Notes under the pieces: model-generated
Seen by the model: only the letters and a program-made list of their open reading frames with translations
Database searches by the model: none
Told to the model about the DNA's origin: nothing
Part shown: positions 16,191-25,050 of the stretch, one piece after another
Layout: the number at the start of each line of letters is the position of its first letter
How positions within the stretch are numbered: the first letter of the stretch is position 1
Position numbers and translations under genes: made by a program
NCBI GenBank assembly: GCA_003551865.1
Contig: PUNU01000241.1
Span: forward strand, 1 to 55,784
DNA from: Syntrophomonadaceae bacterium
GTDB lineage: Bacteria; Bacillota_D; Dethiobacteria; DTU022
DNA length: 55,784 nucleotides
Direction: 5' to 3'

Positions 16191-17932
16191 TGAAGTTTGA
16201 AAAAGCTTTGCATCCTCTCGTTTTGTGGGTTGACGGTGATCGTTTCATAATTCTCGTAAAACACAAACCCCGGTTTCCCTCCGGGCCTGCGCCGCACGTG
16301 GCGTACTTCGGTATAGTCTACCGCGGCGGCACTGCTGTTCCTGCCTTTGCTGAAATATGCGGCCAGGAAAGCCGCTTCCTCGACATCATCCGGCGGCGGT
16401 GGATATGGAGCTTCTTTTAAAACGACATGGCTTCCCGGCAGCTGGCGCACGTGAAACCAGGTATCACTTCGCACGGCAGCCTTAAAAGTTATGTAATCGT
16501 TCTGCCGGTTGTTTTTACCTACCAGCACGGTGTATCCCGATGAGGTTTTGAAACTGAGCGGCCGGGGCGATTTTTCACCTTTTTTACGTCCCTTTGTTTT
16601 TTCGCGAATATACCCACCGTCGATCATCTCCCTGCGGATCTCTTCCAGTGAAGCTTCATCGCTGCTTTCAATGGTATACAGGAGACTGCGGCAGTACTCC
16701 ATTTCAGCCCTGGTTTTAGCAAGCTGTTTACGGATCATCTCCCGACTTTTTCTTGCTTTGCGGTAGCGGTGGAAATATCGCTGTGCATTGGCGCTCGGTG
16801 ATTTTGCCGGATCGAGAGGCACTTTTATTTCTTCATCCGGGTTGTACAGGTCGGGCAAAACCGCGTTTTCGGACCCGCGCGATATTTGATTCTGGTATGC
16901 GAGGAGCAGTTCGCCGTAGAGGCGGTACTGCGGCGCTTTTGCCGCCGCTTCCAGTTCTTTTTTTTGTTCACTTTGTTTTTTGGAAAGGCTATCCAGGCGT
17001 TTTTTGATTACGCTGCTCAAATAATCTCTAAGCTGTTTTTTTTGTCTTTCCCTGATCAGGGCGTCGTAGTATTGATCCAGCATTTTACTTACACTGCAAA
17101 ACTGTATTTGTTCTTCCTGAGGGATGTGCGTAAGCGGGATGGCCGCGTATAGGTTTCGCCCCGGGACCAATACCGGCTGAATATTTCCGGCCCGGCTTTC
17201 CTGAAAAACATTTTTTACTGTTTCGAACAGGCGTCCCTCCGCCGCTTCCGGGTCCCCAAATTTTGTGCCGATAAAGCCGCTCCGACTAAGGAGCTCAACA
17301 GCGACCGGGGGGCTGATTCCCGTGACGGCTCCAACCAGGGCCTGCTGCGAATTTTTCCCGTCTTCAAGCTGTTTTCGGAAAGCATTTCGGAACTCCTGCT
17401 CCTGCATTTTGAGCGGGTCAAGCTTGTCCTGGGACGGGACCGGCACATACTTTTCGCCGGGCATGATTGCCCGCAGGGGGTTTTTGTCCCTTGAAACGGT
17501 CCTGGCTGCGCCTAAAATAATCTCGTTTTCATCGATCAGGACAAGGTTGCTGCGGCGGCCCATTATTTCGGCGGTCAGCTTTACCGGCGGCAGTCCTTCG
17601 GGAGGATCGAAGTCAATTTGCAGTATCCTTTCCAGGGGGGGAGAAGAAAAAGAAACGGCCCGCCCTCCGACCAGGTACTTGCGCAGCAGCATGCAGAATG
17701 GAGAGGGCTGATCCCGGTTCCAACCGCGCTTTCCGGTCAGATGAACGCGGGCATAGGCCGGATCGATTGAAAAAAGCAGGTTCAACTGTTCGCCCCGGTT
17801 GTAAAGCTGGAAAATTATTTCTTCCCGCCCCGGCTCGAAAACGCGTTGGACCTGGGCTCCGGAGGCTCCGGCCTGCAGTTCATCTGTTACCGCTTTCATG
17901 ATCAGGGTATCAAAAGACATGTTCGCTGCCAC
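16181..17932 (-). CDS. rqcH: RqcH/NFACT family ribosome quality control protein
   Basis: Bacterial Rqc2 homologue that binds stalled 50S-peptidyl-tRNA complexes and directs alanine tailing. The N-terminal NFACT-N domain starts SFDTLIMKAVTDEL, a long coiled coil lies at about residues 290-430 (RDYLSSVIKKRLDSLSKKQ), and the NFACT-R domain has TWFHVRQLPGSHVVL followed by SKGRNSSAAAVDYTEVRHV. The 583 residues match the family. The start ATG at 17932 is preceded by a promoter at 17944-17972. The stop codon and last residues QNI lie within repeat E. Confidence 0.95.
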   Translation of the reverse strand: MAANMSFDTLIMKAVTDELQAGASGAQVQRVFEPGREEIIFQLYNRGEQLNLLFSIDPAYARVHLTGKRGWNRDQPSPFCMLLRKYLVGGRAVSFSSPPLERILQIDFDPPEGLPPVKLTAEIMGRRSNLVLIDENEIILGAARTVSRDKNPLRAIMPGEKYVPVPSQDKLDPLKMQEQEFRNAFRKQLEDGKNSQQALVGAVTGISPPVAVELLSRSGFIGTKFGDPEAAEGRLFETVKNVFQESRAGNIQPVLVPGRNLYAAIPLTHIPQEEQIQFCSVSKMLDQYYDALIRERQKKQLRDYLSSVIKKRLDSLSKKQSEQKKELEAAAKAPQYRLYGELLLAYQNQISRGSENAVLPDLYNPDEEIKVPLDPAKSPSANAQRYFHRYRKARKSREMIRKQLAKTRAEMEYCRSLLYTIESSDEASLEEIRREMIDGGYIREKTKGRKKGEKSPRPLSFKTSSGYTVLVGKNNRQNDYITFKAAVRSDTWFHVRQLPGSHVVLKEAPYPPPPDDVEEAAFLAAYFSKGRNSSAAAVDYTEVRHVRRRPGGKPGFVFYENYETITVNPQNERMQSFFKLQNI

Positions 17933-17943
17933 TCCCGGAATTT

Positions 17944-17972
17944 AGTATAATTCTAAATGGCGGACATGGCAA
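17944..17972 (-). promoter_or_regulatory. Promoter of rqcH
   Basis: On the minus strand TTGCCA (17967-17972), a 17-base spacer and TATACT (17944-17949) form a good sigma-A promoter 11 bases before the start codon, implying a very short leader. Confidence 0.6.
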
Positions 17973-17990
17973 ATCACGCTGTTAAATTAC

Positions 17991-18019
17991 TTGAGATTGC
18001 AGACGTTTGATGATAAGAT
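17991..18019 (+). promoter_or_regulatory. Promoter of the yicC-remA-gmk-rpoZ operon
   Basis: TTGAGA (17991-17996), a 17-base spacer and TAAGAT (18014-18019) lie 38 bases before yicC, divergent from the rqcH promoter. Confidence 0.5.
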
Positions 18020-18057
18020 TAACGCAGCAATAAAGCTCTATGGTAAAGGAGACAGCG

Positions 18058-18933
18058 ATGATCAGCAGTATGACCGGCTACGGCCGCGGCAGCAGTTCAG
18101 ACGGCGGCTTTTCATTTACGGCGGAGCTTCGCTCCGTAAATCATCGCTATGCCGACCTCTCCCTGCGCCTGCCGCGCGAGCTTTATTTCCTTGAAGATCG
18201 TATTCGCCGGCTGCTGCTGGACTCGATTAAACGGGGTCGGGTCGAGGTATATCTTGCACTTGACGAGTTGCCCGCCGGACTGAGGCGGGTCAATGTTGAC
18301 TATGACCTGGCCGAGGATTACCACCGGGCTTTGCAGCAGCTGGCCGGACGCCTGGGGGGTTCCGATCAAATCAGACTGGAGCACCTTCTGCAAATGCCCG
18401 AGCTCTTTAAACCGGTCGGGATCACCCTTACCGAAGAACAGGTATGGCCGACAGTCAGGGCGGCACTGCGGGAGGCGCTGGATCATCTTATTGAGCAGCG
18501 CCGGTCCGAGGGTGAGAATCTCTGCCGCGATCTGCTCGAAAGATGCGACCGGCTGGAGAAGCTGGTATCGAAGGCCGCCGAACAAGCTGAAGAAGCGAAG
18601 GAAGAGCACCGCCGGCGGATGGAAGAAAAATTTAAAGACCTGCTGGCCGGACAGTTTGAAGAAAACCGGCTGATCATGGAGTGTGCCCTGCTGGTGGAAC
18701 GTATGGGGGTTGATGAAGAGCTGGTTCGGCTGCAGAGTCACCTGGACGCTTTTCGTTCAACTATCTCCGGCTCGGAACCCGCCGGGCGCAAGCTTGATTT
18801 TATTGCGCAGGAAATGTTTCGCGAAGTAAATACGATCGGTTCTAAAGCTCAGGATTACCGGTTGACCAATCATGTGGTAGATTTAAAAGCAGAACTGGAA
18901 AAAATCCGAGAGCAAATTCAGAACCTGGAGTAA
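18058..18933 (+). CDS. yicC: YicC/YloC family endoribonuclease
   Basis: Member of the YicC family, shown in model bacteria to be an RNase that can initiate decay of specific RNAs. The invariant start [10 protein letters not shown] and the element [20 protein letters not shown] are present, as is the C-terminal [23 protein letters not shown] at 18058 follows AAAGGAG; an in-frame ATG at 18040 has none. The length of 291 residues is normal. It opens the conserved Bacillota run yicC-remA-gmk-rpoZ-coaBC-priA. Confidence 0.95.
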   Translation: MISSMTGYGRGSSSDGGFSFTAELRSVNHRYADLSLRLPRELYFLEDRIRRLLLDSIKRGRVEVYLALDELPAGLRRVNVDYDLAEDYHRALQQLAGRLGGSDQIRLEHLLQMPELFKPVGITLTEEQVWPTVRAALREALDHLIEQRRSEGENLCRDLLERCDRLEKLVSKAAEQAEEAKEEHRRRMEEKFKDLLAGQFEENRLIMECALLVERMGVDEELVRLQSHLDAFRSTISGSEPAGRKLDFIAQEMFREVNTIGSKAQDYRLTNHVVDLKAELEKIREQIQNLE

Positions 18934-18952
18934 AGGGGAAAGGAGTTTTAAC

Positions 18953-19225
18953 ATGGCCATTAAACTGATTAATATCGGGTTTGGCAACATTGTATCGGCC
19001 GGCCGGATCATAGCCATAGTCAGTCCCGAGTCGGCGCCGATCAAAAGAGTGATTACTGAAGCACGAGATCGGGGAATGCTCATCGACGCAACATACGGCC
19101 GTCGCACCCGGGCGGTGATCGTGGCGGACAGCGGCCACATTATTTTGTCCGCCGTTCAACCTGAAACGGTTAAGCACCGCCTTCAGGTCCGTGAAAATCA
19201 TGCCGAAGGCGAAACTGCTGAATAA
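18953..19225 (+). CDS. remA: RemA-like regulatory protein (DUF370)
   Basis: A 90-residue protein with the full DUF370 signature: [18 protein letters not shown], then [20 protein letters not shown] and [16 protein letters not shown]. In Bacillus subtilis RemA is a DNA-binding activator of matrix genes that forms ring oligomers on DNA. A strong AAGGAG lies before ATG at 18953. The position between yicC and gmk is conserved across Bacillota, including non-biofilm lineages, so its targets here are unknown. Confidence 0.95.
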   Translation: MAIKLINIGFGNIVSAGRIIAIVSPESAPIKRVITEARDRGMLIDATYGRRTRAVIVADSGHIILSAVQPETVKHRLQVRENHAEGETAE

Positions 19226-19346
19226 GCATAAATAATCTTGTCTTTCTCTGCAGACGGAGCATGTTTGAACGGGTGGATGGGCGAACAAAACCGGGGATCA
19301 CACATTGCCTCAGCGACTTCTAAAGCGGTCTAACGGGAGGTTGTGA

Positions 19347-19955
19347 ATGGATGCAGGGTTGCTTATAATATTATCCGGGCCTTCCGGGGTGGGTAAAGGG
19401 ACGGTCTGTCGCCACCTGCTTAAAATCAGGGAATCAATGACCCTGTCTGTTTCCACAACTACCCGCCCCCCGCGCCCTGATGAAACAGAAGGGAAAGAAT
19501 ATAGATTTACCACCGTTCCCCGGTTTAAGGAAATGATTGAAGACGGCCTGTTTCTCGAGTGGGCCGTGGTCCACGGCCATTACTACGGGACCAACCTGGC
19601 TGCGGTTGAAGAAGTTATTGCCCGCGGTAAAGATTTAATCCTGGAGATAGATGTCCAGGGAGCCGCCCAGGTCAGGGAAAAGATGCCCGAAGCGGTATCC
19701 ATTTTCCTCGCGCCGCCTTCGCTTGAAGCCCTGGAAGAAAGGATCACCGGGCGGGGAACCGAAGATGCAGACCGGATTGAAGAGCGCCTGGTTACAGCAC
19801 GCCGCGAAATGGACGCCTATCATTATTATGATTATGTTGTGGTTAATGATACCGTGGAGGACGCAGCCTTCATGCTAAATTCCATAATTGACGCCGAAAA
19901 GTGCAGAGTAAGCCGTGGTGCCCGTCCACCGGGCCTGGGAGGTGAAAGCCAGTGA
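19347..19955 (+). CDS. gmk: Guanylate kinase
   Basis: Phosphorylates GMP to GDP. The P-loop is LSGPSGVGKGT near residue 9, followed by the GMP-binding region VSTTTRPPRPDETEGKEY and DLILEIDVQGAAQV. A 202-residue protein, normal for the family. ATG at 19347 follows GGGAGG. The stop overlaps rpoZ by four bases (GTGA). About 120 bases without features separate it from remA. Confidence 0.97.
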   Translation: MDAGLLIILSGPSGVGKGTVCRHLLKIRESMTLSVSTTTRPPRPDETEGKEYRFTTVPRFKEMIEDGLFLEWAVVHGHYYGTNLAAVEEVIARGKDLILEIDVQGAAQVREKMPEAVSIFLAPPSLEALEERITGRGTEDADRIEERLVTARREMDAYHYYDYVVVNDTVEDAAFMLNSIIDAEKCRVSRGARPPGLGGESQ

Positions 19956-20158
19956 TTTACCCGTCTATAGACGACCTGCTCGAAATGGTTGACAGCAAGT
20001 ACACCCTGGTAATTTCAGCAGCCAAGAGGAGCCGTCAACTGCGCAGCGGCAGTAAAAAAACGATTAAGAAGGACTACCGGAAGGATGTAACTACCGCTCT
20101 TCACGAAATAGCAGCCGGTAATATTGAATATGAGCGCATTCGTGACGGAATCAAGTAG
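19952..20158 (+). CDS. rpoZ: RNA polymerase omega subunit
   Basis: A 68-residue omega subunit that helps assemble beta-prime. It begins IYPSIDDLLEMVDSKYTLV and contains the expected AAKRSRQL helix; omega proteins in Bacillota are of this size. GTG at 19952 overlaps the gmk stop and follows GGGAGGTG. The conserved gmk-rpoZ pair continues into coaBC. Confidence 0.95.
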   Translation: MIYPSIDDLLEMVDSKYTLVISAAKRSRQLRSGSKKTIKKDYRKDVTTALHEIAAGNIEYERIRDGIK

Positions 20159-20169
20159 AGGTGTTTTCT

Positions 20170-21357
20170 TTGCGAAGGATAATCCTTGGAGTGACCGGAG
20201 GCATAGCCGCTTTTAAGTCCGCCGAGCTGGCCAGGTTGTTCATGCGTGCGGGGACTGAAGTGCAGGTTGTAATGACTCCCGCGGCAGTCGAATTCATCGC
20301 CCCTCTTACCTTCCAGAGTCTCACCAACCGCCAGGTTTTTGTCAAGATGTTTGCGGAGCGGGCGGGTGATAAAATCCGCCATATTGAGCTTTTGGAAAAC
20401 ACCGATGTTTTGGTGATCGCCCCGGCTACGGCCAACACAATTGCCAAAATGACCCGCGGCCTGGCGGACAACCTGCTGACCACCATTTACCTGGCGGCGA
20501 AGTGCCCGATAGTGGTTGTGCCTTCAATGAACCTCAATATGTTTGATCATCCCGCCGTTCAGGAAAACTTAAAAATACTCCGGGAGCGGGGCTGCCATGT
20601 GATGGATCCGGATGCCGGCGAACTGGCCTGCGGGGATTACGGCCGGGGGCGTATGCCCCAGCCGGAGGATATCTATGCTTTTACCCGGGCGGTGCTGAGG
20701 CCGAAGGATTTTTCCGGGATCAAAACCCTGGTTACAGCCGGGCCGACCCGCGAACCGCTGGACCCGGTCCGGTTTATCAGCAATCCTTCCAGTGGACTGA
20801 TGGGATATGCCCTGGCCCGGGCGCTAAAAGAGCGGGGTGCTGAAGTTACTCTGATCAGCGGTCCCACCCATCTGACCGATCCTTCCGGGGTTGAGAAGGT
20901 CTCCGTCGGCACGGCCGAAGAAATGTACAGGGCGGTATTTGAGAAATACAGCGACAGCCGCCTGGTAATCAAGGCCGGTGCCGTTTCCGACTTTCGCCCG
21001 CTAAAAACCGCCGAACAGAAAGTGAAAAAGAATAAGGCCGCCATGATGCTTGAACTGGCGGCCAATCGTGATATTTTAATGGAGCTGGGCAGGAAAAAGG
21101 AAGGTCAATACCTGGTTGGTTTTGCCGCCGAAACAAAAAATGCTGTTGAGAATGCTCATGACAAGCTGATTAAGAAAAACCTGGATTTGATCATAGTCAA
21201 CAATCTAACCGAGCCCGGTGCAGGCTTTGCCGTTTCCACCAACCGGGTTTCAATTATTGACCGGGCCGGAGAGGTGGAACAACTGCCCCTGATGGAGAAA
21301 GAGGAACTGGCCCACCGGATCCTCGACCGCATTTCCGCCGGTATCGAACAAAAATAA
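20170..21357 (+). CDS. coaBC: Bifunctional phosphopantothenoylcysteine decarboxylase / phosphopantothenate-cysteine ligase
   Basis: Two steps of coenzyme A synthesis in one protein. The N-terminal flavin-dependent CoaC half has GVTGGIAAFKSAELARLF, the VPSMNLNMF substrate loop and ACGDYGRGRM with the active cysteine. The CoaB half starts near residue 180 with TAGPTREPLDPVRFISN and has NNLTEPGAGF. TTG at 20170 is preferred because GAGGTG (20157-20162) is then spaced 7; GTG at 20161 lies inside that site. Length 395 residues. CoaE, the last enzyme of this pathway, is at 38979. Confidence 0.96.
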   Translation: MRRIILGVTGGIAAFKSAELARLFMRAGTEVQVVMTPAAVEFIAPLTFQSLTNRQVFVKMFAERAGDKIRHIELLENTDVLVIAPATANTIAKMTRGLADNLLTTIYLAAKCPIVVVPSMNLNMFDHPAVQENLKILRERGCHVMDPDAGELACGDYGRGRMPQPEDIYAFTRAVLRPKDFSGIKTLVTAGPTREPLDPVRFISNPSSGLMGYALARALKERGAEVTLISGPTHLTDPSGVEKVSVGTAEEMYRAVFEKYSDSRLVIKAGAVSDFRPLKTAEQKVKKNKAAMMLELAANRDILMELGRKKEGQYLVGFAAETKNAVENAHDKLIKKNLDLIIVNNLTEPGAGFAVSTNRVSIIDRAGEVEQLPLMEKEELAHRILDRISAGIEQK

Positions 21358-21387
21358 GCATGTGCGGCAAGGGGTAGAGATAAATAG

Positions 21388-23589
21388 ATGCATGAATATG
21401 CCGAAGTGATAATAGACCTGGTCAGCCACGCCGTTGACCGCCCCTTCCATTACCGCATCCCTTCCGACCTGCGGGGGAAGCTCAAGCCGGGTATGCAGGT
21501 AACCGTGCCCCTTGGCAACCGTCAGTACCCCGCTTATATTACCCGTCTCCTCAAAGATACAAGTGTGGAAAACCTGCGCGATATAATCGCCCTGAACGAT
21601 TTAGAACCTTTGCTTACCTCCGAGCAGTTGGCCCTGGTGCACTGGCTCGCCCAGCGTTTTTACTGCCGAAAAATTGAGGCTGTGCATGCCATGATCCCGG
21701 CCCGGTTGCGAAAAGGAAAACGACCGGGTGGGACCAAAATAATTGAGCTTTCTCCCACTGCCTGGGAGACTGATTTAAGCCGTGCCCCGGCCCAGGGGCA
21801 GGCGGTCAAGATTTTAAAGGAAAAAGGTCCAATGCCACACGGGGAGCTTGTCCGGATGGGTGTTCGCGGCGAGATCATTAATACCCTGGAAAAGAAGGGC
21901 CTGGTACGTTTGGTGACAGGCCGCCCCACCGCTTCCGATAGTGAATCAAAAAAGCCGCTTACCAAACCGCACCGCCTAAGGGAAGAACAGGCAGCCTGCT
22001 TCGAGCAGATCAAAGAAGCCCTCGATCAACATCGCCCCCGTCGGATGCTTTTACACGGGGTTACAGCCAGCGGTAAAACTGAAATTTACATGCAGAGCAT
22101 TGCTCACGCCCTGCAGAAGGGCCGCACCGCCCTGGTAATGGTCCCCGAAATTTCACTGACTCCCCAGATGATCGAGCACTTTGCCGGGCGTTTCCCCGGC
22201 CTTGTGGCCGTTTTGCACAGCCGCCTCACTGCTGCTGAAAAAAACCGGCAGTGGCAGATGATTCTAGACGGCGAAGCCCGGGTTGTTCTGGGGGCCAGGT
22301 CGGCCGTATTTGCACCCCTGGACCACCTGGGAGTGATTATAATAGACGAGGAGCACGAGACTACCTACAAGCAGGAGGAATCGCCTCGATATCATGCCCG
22401 TGATGTGGCGGATTGGAGAATACGCTACCACGGGGCGGTGCTCATGCTGGGCAGCGCCACTCCTTCCCTGGAAAGTTATTACCGGGCCCGGGAAGGCAAA
22501 CTGGAGCTTCTAAACATGAGGGAGCGGGTCACCCCTAGCCGGCTGCCGCCGGTCGAGGTGATCGATATGCGCCGGGAAATTAAAGAAAACCACCGCCATA
22601 TTTTCAGCCGGCCCCTGCTCGAAGAATTAAACGGTGTCCTTGAAAGAGACGAGCAGGCCCTGCTCTTTATTAACCGGCGCGGGTTTGCCGGGTTCGTGCT
22701 CTGCCGGGAATGTGGATTTGTAGTGCGCTGCCCTTCCTGTGATGTTTCACTTACCCTGCATATGGACCGGCAGGTGATGTGCTGTCACTACTGTGCCCGC
22801 GAAGAACCCGTCCCCCAGACCTGCCCCGGCTGCGGCGGGACCAAGATCCGCTATTTCAGTGCCGGTACCCAGCGTGTGGAAGACGAGGTCAAGAAGCTGT
22901 ACCCTTCGGCATCTTTTATCCGGATGGACAGTGATACCACCTCCGGGCGCCGGTCTCATGACTTCTATTACCGGAGGTTTCGGGACCGCACGGCCAATAT
23001 CCTGATCGGCACCCAGATGATTGCCAAGGGCTTCGATTTTCCGGACGTCACCCTCGTTGGCGTGGTCGCCGCCGATACCACTTTGAACCTGCCCGACTTC
23101 AGGGCGCCTGAGCGAACCTTCCAGCTCTTGACTCAGGTCGCCGGCCGGACGGCCCGCGGTCCCAGTGGAGGCAAAGTGCTGGTTCAGACTTACCATCCTT
23201 CACACTACAGCATCCTTGCCGCGGCAAAGCATGATTACCGGAGTTTTTTCGAGGCCGAGCTGGAAAACCGCCGCCAGCTGGAGTACCCGCCATTTGCCGA
23301 CATTGTGCGGTTTCTTTTCAGCGGTGGCAGTGAAACGGCTGTCTTCGAAGCGGCATCCTGGCTGACCGACCTTCTGGAACCCGTCATCGGCGAAGCCGAA
23401 CTGCTCGGGCCCGCCCCGGCATCTTTATACCGCATAAAAGATCATTACCGGGTGCAGACGATAATCAAGGGCAAAGGCTTAAAGAGGCTTTCCCCGGGGA
23501 TAAAAAAGCTTATTCTTAAATACCATGATCATAAACCGCCCCGGCCCGTCCGCATGGCGGTGGATTTTAACCCGATGGTAGTGCTATAA
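21388..23589 (+). CDS. priA: Primosomal replication protein N' (PriA helicase)
   Basis: Superfamily 2 helicase that reloads the replisome at stalled forks. The DNA-binding N-terminal domain (DLVSHAVDRPFHYRIP) is present. Walker A is GVTASGKTEIY near residue 228 and Walker B is IIIDEEHETTYK. The zinc domain has four pairs of cysteines, including CRECGFVVRCPSC and CHYC...CPGCGG. The helicase C part includes LIGTQMIAKGFDFPDVTLVG. The 733 residues are of normal length. The ATG at 21388 lies 31 bases after coaBC. Confidence 0.97.
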   Translation: MHEYAEVIIDLVSHAVDRPFHYRIPSDLRGKLKPGMQVTVPLGNRQYPAYITRLLKDTSVENLRDIIALNDLEPLLTSEQLALVHWLAQRFYCRKIEAVHAMIPARLRKGKRPGGTKIIELSPTAWETDLSRAPAQGQAVKILKEKGPMPHGELVRMGVRGEIINTLEKKGLVRLVTGRPTASDSESKKPLTKPHRLREEQAACFEQIKEALDQHRPRRMLLHGVTASGKTEIYMQSIAHALQKGRTALVMVPEISLTPQMIEHFAGRFPGLVAVLHSRLTAAEKNRQWQMILDGEARVVLGARSAVFAPLDHLGVIIIDEEHETTYKQEESPRYHARDVADWRIRYHGAVLMLGSATPSLESYYRAREGKLELLNMRERVTPSRLPPVEVIDMRREIKENHRHIFSRPLLEELNGVLERDEQALLFINRRGFAGFVLCRECGFVVRCPSCDVSLTLHMDRQVMCCHYCAREEPVPQTCPGCGGTKIRYFSAGTQRVEDEVKKLYPSASFIRMDSDTTSGRRSHDFYYRRFRDRTANILIGTQMIAKGFDFPDVTLVGVVAADTTLNLPDFRAPERTFQLLTQVAGRTARGPSGGKVLVQTYHPSHYSILAAAKHDYRSFFEAELENRRQLEYPPFADIVRFLFSGGSETAVFEAASWLTDLLEPVIGEAELLGPAPASLYRIKDHYRVQTIIKGKGLKRLSPGIKKLILKYHDHKPPRPVRMAVDFNPMVVL

Positions 23590-23609
23590 TTCATAGCAGA
23601 GGTGTTCAC

Positions 23610-24092
23610 ATGGCCCTAAGAAAAATTTTGTGCGACAACCATCCTGTCCTGCGCAGCCCGGCACAGGAAGTGAGGAAAATAAACAGCGCCGTTCTGCGCC
23701 TGATCGACGATATGGTTGAAACCATGCAGGAAGCCGGTGGTGTGGGCCTGGCCGCCAACCAGGTCGGGGTATCGAAGCGCATCCTGGTCGCCTCGGACGG
23801 CGGGGAGCAGATCTATGAACTGATTAACCCCCGCTGCGAAAAGAGGGAAGGAGAAGAACTCGGTATTGAAGGATGCCTGAGCGTGCCCGGATCTTTCGGG
23901 GAAGTGCCCAGGGCGGCGGCAGTCGTGGTTAAAGCCATGGACCGCCGGGGCCAAACGGTCACTCTTCATGCGGCAGGTCTGCTGGCGCGTGTCCTTCAGC
24001 ATGAAATGGATCACCTGGACGGAGTCCTTTTTACCGATAAAGCCCGGCGCATGGTCGACCCCGAAGAGATGAAAAGCGAGGAAAAAAATTGA
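23610..24092 (+). CDS. def: Peptide deformylase
   Basis: Metalloenzyme that removes the formyl group from new proteins. All three motifs are intact: GVGLAANQVG, EGCLSVPG with the metal cysteine, and LQHEMDHLDGVLF with the two metal histidines and catalytic glutamate. The 160 residues fit the type 1 bacterial enzyme. ATG at 23610 follows GAGGTG. The stop overlaps the fmt start by 4 bases, coupling addition and removal of the formyl group. Confidence 0.97.
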   Translation: MALRKILCDNHPVLRSPAQEVRKINSAVLRLIDDMVETMQEAGGVGLAANQVGVSKRILVASDGGEQIYELINPRCEKREGEELGIEGCLSVPGSFGEVPRAAAVVVKAMDRRGQTVTLHAAGLLARVLQHEMDHLDGVLFTDKARRMVDPEEMKSEEKN

Positions 24093-25048
24093 AGTCCTTG
24101 AATATTGTTTTTATGGGAACACCCGATTTTGCCCTCCCTTCCCTCGAGCTGCTTCACCTGTCGCCTCATCGTCTCACCGCGGTGGTTGCCCCGCCCGATC
24201 GCCCCGCCGGCCGCGGTAAAAAAGTGAGCTTTGCTCCGGTTAAAGAGTGGGCGTTAAAACACCGGGTGGAAGTAGCCCAGCCGCAAAAAATGAACGATGA
24301 AAGCTTTATTGCCTGGTTGAAACAAAAACAGCCCGATTTAATCGCCACCGTCGCTTTTGGGCGACTCCTGCCTTCTGCCGTCCTTGACCTGCCCCCCCTG
24401 GGCTGTATTAACCTTCATGCTTCCTACCTGCCCGCATACCGCGGTGCCGCCCCGATCCACCGCGCCATTATGGAGGGGGCTGAATATACCGGGGTAACGG
24501 TTATTGAGCTCACCGGGGAAATGGATGCCGGCGATATCATAATTCAGGAAAAAGAACAAATTTCTCCTCTTGATACGGCCGGGATGCTCCACGATCGCCT
24601 TGCCCTGCGCGGCGCATCCCTGCTGCTTAAAGCTGTCGATCTTCTTGCTTCAGGGAAGGCCAGGCCGATTCCGCAGGATCCGGCAAAAGTATCCTTCGCC
24701 CCGCCTCTTAGCCCCGAAGAGGAGAAGATAGACTGGCACCGCCCTTCGCTTGTAATATTCAACCTTGTCCGGGGTTTGAATCCCAGGCCCGGTGCCTATA
24801 CCACCTGCAAAGGCAGACGTTTGAAGGTGTGGTCGGCGATCCGGCCCGATAACAGCACCGGGGAAAGCCCCGGCCGGCCTCCCGGTACGATCCTGGCAGT
24901 TGGGGAGTCATCCATGACCGTGGCCACCGGTGATGGGTCCCTGGATCTGCTCGAGCTCCAGCCGGCCGGTAAAAAAACGATGGACGCCGGTTCGTTTTGC
25001 TGCGGGTACCGGGTCGAACCGGGAGACCATCTCGATGGAGAGCGCTAA
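24089..25048 (+). CDS. fmt: Methionyl-tRNA formyltransferase
   Basis: Formylates initiator Met-tRNA. The N-terminal domain has VFMGTPDFALPSLELL and the catalytic region NLHASYLPAYRGAAPIHRAI followed by ELTGEMDAGDII, holding the asparagine, histidine and aspartate of the active site. The C-terminal OB-like domain (RGLNPRPGAYT) binds tRNA. TTG at 24089 overlaps the def stop. Length 319 residues, normal. It forms the classical def-fmt-rsmB operon. Confidence 0.97.
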   Translation: MKSLNIVFMGTPDFALPSLELLHLSPHRLTAVVAPPDRPAGRGKKVSFAPVKEWALKHRVEVAQPQKMNDESFIAWLKQKQPDLIATVAFGRLLPSAVLDLPPLGCINLHASYLPAYRGAAPIHRAIMEGAEYTGVTVIELTGEMDAGDIIIQEKEQISPLDTAGMLHDRLALRGASLLLKAVDLLASGKARPIPQDPAKVSFAPPLSPEEEKIDWHRPSLVIFNLVRGLNPRPGAYTTCKGRRLKVWSAIRPDNSTGESPGRPPGTILAVGESSMTVATGDGSLDLLELQPAGKKTMDAGSFCCGYRVEPGDHLDGER

Positions 25049-25050
25049 TA

